In this document: positions 7,982 to 10,777 of the stretch, piece after piece | Layout of the letters: the number at the start of each line of letters is the position of its first letter | How positions within the stretch are numbered: the stretch's first letter is position 1 | Source of the DNA: Alcaligenaceae bacterium UBA6179 | GTDB lineage: Bacteria; Pseudomonadota; Gammaproteobacteria; Burkholderiales; Burkholderiaceae_B | NCBI GenBank assembly: GCA_002422175.1 | Contig: DITR01000084.1 | Location: forward strand, 6,908 to 17,684 | Direction: 5' to 3' | DNA: 10,777 nt | Notes under the pieces: generated by a model | What the model was told of the DNA's origin: nothing | Seen by the model: only the letters and a program-made list of their open reading frames with translations | Databases searched by the model: none | Made by a program: the position numbers and the translations under genes

Positions 7982-8604
7982 CAGCACACCCCATCGCAAG
8001 TACCGTTTACATCGTAGACGATGATGAAGCCGTCCGCGATTCGCTGCGATGGTTACTTGAGGCCAACACCTATCGTGTTCGTGCTTTTGCCTCGGCCGAA
8101 GCCTTCTTGTCTGAGTTCAGCGAAGATCAGCCGGGCGTTTTAATCGTTGATGTGCGCATGCCTGGCATGAGCGGTCTTGAGCTACAAGAGCAACTTATTC
8201 TTCGCAAATCGACGATGCCAATTGTGTTTATAACGGGCCACGGTGATGTGCCTATGGCCGTCTCAACGCTTAAAAAAGGCGCGATCGATTTTCTTGAAAA
8301 ACCGTTTAACGAAAGTGATTTACGAGAAACTGTTTCACGTATGTTTGATCAAGCCAATCAACGGTTACAAAAAGCGCAAGCTCAAAAAAACCATGATGCC
8401 ATGCTTAATCGTTTGACTTCACGTGAGCAACAAGTACTTGAGCGTATCGTGGCAGGCCGTTTAAACAAACAAATTGCTGACGACTTAGGCATTAGTATTA
8501 AAACTGTGGAAGCACATCGCGCCAATATTATGGAAAAGCTTCAAGTCACAACTGTCGCCGATCTCATGAAAGTTGCACTCGCCCATACGGATACCGCTGC
8601 ATGA
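7978..8604 (+). CDS. FixJ/NarL-type response regulator (receiver + LuxR HTH)
   Basis: DNA-binding output of the two-component system, 208 residues. The receiver domain (about 8-125) has the acidic pocket D14-D16, phospho-acceptor D58 in LIVDVRMPGMSG, T86 and K108 in EKPF, so it should be phosphorylatable. A linker (about 126-142, many Gln/Lys/Ala) leads to a LuxR-type helix-turn-helix (about 144-203: LTSREQQVLERIVAG, then IADDLGISIKTVEAHRANIMEKL). This arrangement and length match FixJ. The start is clear: GAGGAG (7964-7969) lies eight bases upstream and the ATG overlaps the kinase stop in ATGA. Its stop likewise overlaps the folD start. Likely targets are its own operon and the divergent aceE operon through the dyads between them, but nothing in the sequence proves this. 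Confidence 0.94.
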   Translation: MTAHPIASTVYIVDDDEAVRDSLRWLLEANTYRVRAFASAEAFLSEFSEDQPGVLIVDVRMPGMSGLELQEQLILRKSTMPIVFITGHGDVPMAVSTLKKGAIDFLEKPFNESDLRETVSRMFDQANQRLQKAQAQKNHDAMLNRLTSREQQVLERIVAGRLNKQIADDLGISIKTVEAHRANIMEKLQVTTVADLMKVALAHTDTAA

Positions 8605-9458
8605 CCGCTCGGATAATTGATGGTGTTGCACTTTCTGCAAAAACAAGACAAGCACTGACACCGAGAGTTCAAGCATTAAAAGAGCAAGGCATTACACCCG
8701 GGCTGGCTGTTATTTTAGTCGGTGAAGACCCCGCCTCAGCTGTATATGTTCGCAATAAAGTGGCCGCCTGCGAAAAAATTGGTATGCACTCATGGCTTGA
8801 CCAACAACCCGAAGATTTGACTGAAAAAGCTTTATTAGAAAGGGTTCAACAACTAAACGTTGACCCTGCGATACACGGCATATTGGTACAGCTGCCACTG
8901 CCTAAGCACATCGATGCCCATCGGGTCATTGAGACCATTGCTGCACATAAAGATGTTGATGGGTTTCATGTTAGCAATGCAGGGCTTTTAATGACTGGGC
9001 AACCCCTCTTTATACCCTGCACACCCTATGGCGTAATGAAGATGATAGAGTCTGAAGGTGTCAATATTCGAGGGGCCGTTGCATGTGTAGTGGGCGCCAG
9101 CAATATTGTAGGTAAACCGATGGCCATGCTGTTACTGGCTCAAGGGGCCACCGTTACCGTGTGCAACTCAAAAACACGAGATCTTGCCGCCCATACACGT
9201 ATGGCAGACATTTTAGTCGTCGCAACTGGGCGCCCTGCCATGATCAAGGCTGACATGGTTAAACCTGGCGCTGTTGTCATTGACGTGGGCATCAACCGCA
9301 TGCCTGATGGAAAATTATGTGGTGATGTTGACTTTGAAGAAGTGAAAAAAATTGCTTCAAGCATTACACCCGTTCCGGGTGGGGTTGGGCCAATGACCAT
9401 TGCGATGCTTTTGGTTAATACTGTCGAAGCAGCTGAGAGATCTCTTACCGCTAATTAA
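8601..9458 (+). CDS. folD: Bifunctional methylenetetrahydrofolate dehydrogenase/cyclohydrolase
   Basis: Cytosolic one-carbon enzyme that converts 5,10-methylene-THF to 10-formyl-THF using NADP+, supplying purine and formyl-Met synthesis. Its 285 residues are the normal family length. Catalytic residues Y49 and K53 lie in YVRNK. Folate-site motifs are VQLPLP (96-101) and KDVDGFH (117-123, with D120). The Rossmann motif VVGASNIVGKP (163-173) has Ala rather than the Arg of many homologues, but E. coli FolD has the same GASNIVG, so NADP use is not in doubt. VIDVGIN (226-232) and TPVPGGVGPMT (256-266) are intact. The ATG overlaps the response-regulator stop (ATGA) and has no strong Shine-Dalgarno, which suggests translational coupling to the regulator. 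A folD gene in a sensor operon has no obvious functional logic; it may be simple shared transcription. Confidence 0.97.
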   Translation: MTARIIDGVALSAKTRQALTPRVQALKEQGITPGLAVILVGEDPASAVYVRNKVAACEKIGMHSWLDQQPEDLTEKALLERVQQLNVDPAIHGILVQLPLPKHIDAHRVIETIAAHKDVDGFHVSNAGLLMTGQPLFIPCTPYGVMKMIESEGVNIRGAVACVVGASNIVGKPMAMLLLAQGATVTVCNSKTRDLAAHTRMADILVVATGRPAMIKADMVKPGAVVIDVGINRMPDGKLCGDVDFEEVKKIASSITPVPGGVGPMTIAMLLVNTVEAAERSLTAN

Positions 9459-9475
9459 CATTAAGCGAATTCTTT

Positions 9476-9505
9476 AATTAGCCCTAATTAGCCCTAATTA
9501 TCCCT
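9476..9505. repeat. Three-copy 10-bp tandem repeat downstream of folD
   Basis: AATTAGCCCT occurs twice exactly (9476-9485, 9486-9495) and a third time with one change (AATTATCCCT, 9496-9505). The period is about one helical turn. It lies in the AT-rich gap (9459-9624) between folD and the oligopeptidase gene. GCCCTA appears once more at 9602-9607. It could be a simple slippage repeat, a phased binding site or a bend. I see no convincing terminator in this gap: the inverted repeat CTAATTAA/TTAATTAG (9451-9458/9474-9481) is all A/T-rich and has no T-run. Confidence 0.7.
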
Positions 9506-9507
9506 AC

Positions 9508-9536
9508 TTGGCAACCTATTAAGAAACTTATTTAAA
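9508..9536 (+). promoter_or_regulatory. Weak candidate promoter for prlC
   Basis: TTGGCA (9508-9513), a 17-base spacer and TTTAAA (9531-9536) form a sigma70-like pair with five of six and four of six consensus matches. TATACT (9548-9553) is a better -10 box but lacks a partner -35. Either would leave a leader of about 65-85 bases before prlC. In such AT-rich DNA these matches can arise by chance. Confidence 0.25.
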
Positions 9537-9592
9537 GCCCCTTTTTATATACTTAAAGAGTTGCTTAACTGATTTAATCAAATAAGTGACTA

Positions 9593-9628
9593 ATGAAATA
9601 TGCCCTAGTCATAACCCTTTTTGCATGA
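9593..9628 (+). other. Possible 11-codon leader ORF overlapping the prlC start
   Basis: ATG at 9593 opens a frame encoding MKYALVITLFA and ends at TGA 9626-9628, sharing ATGA with the prlC ATG at 9625. The arrangement resembles a translationally coupled leader peptide, and prlC itself has no visible Shine-Dalgarno. However, this mini-ORF also lacks a clear ribosome binding site, and such short frames are common by chance. Confidence 0.2.
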
Positions 9629-10777
9629 GTATCCAGATGTCGATATCAAACCAACCTATCAACAACCCACTTTTAGTTTGCATTGATGACAACATTCATT
9701 ATGATGCCATCGAGCCCTCTCATATTAAACCGGCCATAAAGAAACTTATTGCTCAATCACGCGTCGCAATTGAAACCGTTGCAGCCCGAACCTCAGGTTA
9801 CTCATGGCAAACCGTGGTTACGCCTATTGATGATGCCACCGGCCCATTGTGGCGTGCGTGGTCAATAATAGGTCACCTTAATGCAGTGGTTAATACGCCC
9901 GAACTGCGTGATGCTTACAATGAGATGTTAGGCCCCGTTAGCGAATTCAGTACCTGGGTCGGTTTAAACGAAGGCTTATTCAATTGCTATCAACAACTGG
10001 CACAAGACCCAAAGTTTGCTGATTGGCCTGCTGATAAGCAACGCATTGTGAAAAAAACGATTCAAAGCTTTCAACTAAGCGGTGTGGCACTCAAAGGAGA
10101 TGACCGCAAGCGATATGCTGAAATTTCTGAAAAACAAGCTGAAGTGTCACAAAAATTCTCTGAACATGTGCTTGATGCCAATGACGCGTGGTCATTAATT
10201 GTAGACAGCGTAGAAGATTTAAATGGTGTACCCGCTGATGTCATTGAGGCAGCCAAACAGCTAGCCGCCTCAAATGCAAAAACCACTGACAACCCTGACA
10301 TAGATGCCAGCAAGACGCGCTACCAACTGTCTTTGAAAATGCCCTGCTATTTACCTGTGATGCAGTATGCACATAACCGCGAATTGCGAGCAACGCTTTA
10401 TCGTGCGTATGCAACGCTTGCTTCAGACCAAGGTGATTTAACGTTTGATAATTCCCCTTTAATTGAATCATCATTATCGTTACGCACTGAAGAGGCACAG
10501 ATTTTAGGCTTTAATGATTATGCTGCTTTGCGCCTTGAAACACGCATGGCAAAAGATGCATTCGAGGTATTAAATTTTTTGCGAGATTTAGCTCGACGCG
10601 CTAAACCGTTTGCACAACAAGACTTTGATTCATTAAAAACCTTTGCCAAAAATGAATGTGGTTTAAGTGACATCGAACCATGGGATATTGCCTACCTATC
10701 AGAGCGACTTCGCCAAGCACACTACAACTACTCGGAAGACGAGGTCAAGCAGTACTTTACTGAACCACAAGTTTTAA
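9625..10777 (+). CDS. prlC: Oligopeptidase A, M3 family metallopeptidase (5' part, runs off the window)
   Basis: Cytoplasmic zinc oligopeptidase that degrades short peptides, including released signal peptides. Only the first 384 codons of a protein usually near 680-690 residues are present; the frame is open at the right edge. Identification rests on recalled similarity to E. coli PrlC across the whole piece: NNPLL near the start, EFSTWVG, CYLPVMQYAHNRELR then YRAYATLASDQG, EEAQILGFNDYA, and PWDIAYLSERLRQ near the end. These are the N-terminal helical half of M3A peptidases. The HEXXH zinc motif lies beyond the window, so catalytic competence cannot be checked. The start is uncertain: ATG 9625, ATG 9637 and GTG 9586 are in frame (stop TAA at 9583) and none has a good Shine-Dalgarno. 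It lies 166 bases after folD on the same strand, with no clear terminator between. Confidence 0.93.
   Translation, partial: MSIQMSISNQPINNPLLVCIDDNIHYDAIEPSHIKPAIKKLIAQSRVAIETVAARTSGYSWQTVVTPIDDATGPLWRAWSIIGHLNAVVNTPELRDAYNEMLGPVSEFSTWVGLNEGLFNCYQQLAQDPKFADWPADKQRIVKKTIQSFQLSGVALKGDDRKRYAEISEKQAEVSQKFSEHVLDANDAWSLIVDSVEDLNGVPADVIEAAKQLAASNAKTTDNPDIDASKTRYQLSLKMPCYLPVMQYAHNRELRATLYRAYATLASDQGDLTFDNSPLIESSLSLRTEEAQILGFNDYAALRLETRMAKDAFEVLNFLRDLARRAKPFAQQDFDSLKTFAKNECGLSDIEPWDIAYLSERLRQAHYNYSEDEVKQYFTEPQVL

Noticed and set aside
9089..9121. Missing Arg in the FolD nucleotide motif (GASNIVG instead of GRSNIVG) as a sign of altered cofactor use
   Set aside because: E. coli FolD has the same Ala and is NADP-dependent, so this is normal family variation.
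9451..9481. Inverted repeat CTAATTAA/TTAATTAG after folD as a terminator
   Set aside because: The stem is almost entirely A/T, its left arm overlaps the last folD codons, and no T-run follows. It is too weak to call an intrinsic terminator.

Overview
The window carries a compact central-metabolism locus, most likely from a betaproteobacterium of the order Burkholderiales with a moderate-to-low GC content (it looks roughly mid-40s percent by eye; not computed). The assignment rests on gene content and order (aceE-aceF-lpdA divergent from a FixL/FixJ-like two-component system, then folD and an M3 oligopeptidase) and on the E3 subunit carrying its own N-terminal lipoyl domain. It is inference from known gene neighbourhoods, not a database result.

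Left half, minus strand (95-5992): a three-gene operon for the pyruvate dehydrogenase complex. Transcription runs aceE (E1, homodimeric type), aceF (E2, one lipoyl domain), lpdA (E3 with N-terminal lipoyl domain), with gaps of only 20 and 10 bases and a Shine-Dalgarno sequence in each gap. A good sigma70-like promoter lies just upstream of aceE and a hairpin plus T-run terminator follows lpdA. Together the products convert pyruvate, CoA and NAD+ to acetyl-CoA, CO2 and NADH.

Centre (5993-6223): a divergent control region rich in symmetry. It contains an 11-bp perfect inverted repeat with widely spaced arms, three copies of TTGCATTT (one overlapping the aceE -10 box), and a 10-bp palindrome in the aceE promoter spacer.

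Right half, plus strand (6224-10777): a membrane-bound PAS histidine kinase, a FixJ/NarL-type response regulator and folD, each joined to the next by a 4-base ATGA overlap, so they probably form one translationally coupled unit. A 166-base AT-rich gap with a three-copy 10-bp tandem repeat follows. The first 384 codons of an oligopeptidase A (PrlC) gene then run off the right edge, before the zinc-binding motif.

The genes are ordinary housekeeping genes. The parts worth a second look are regulatory: the two-component system facing the PDH operon, the dyads between them, the coupling of folD to a signalling pair, a G9 tract inside lpdA, and the unusual start region of prlC. I did not see a defence system, mobile element, CRISPR array or structural RNA gene.
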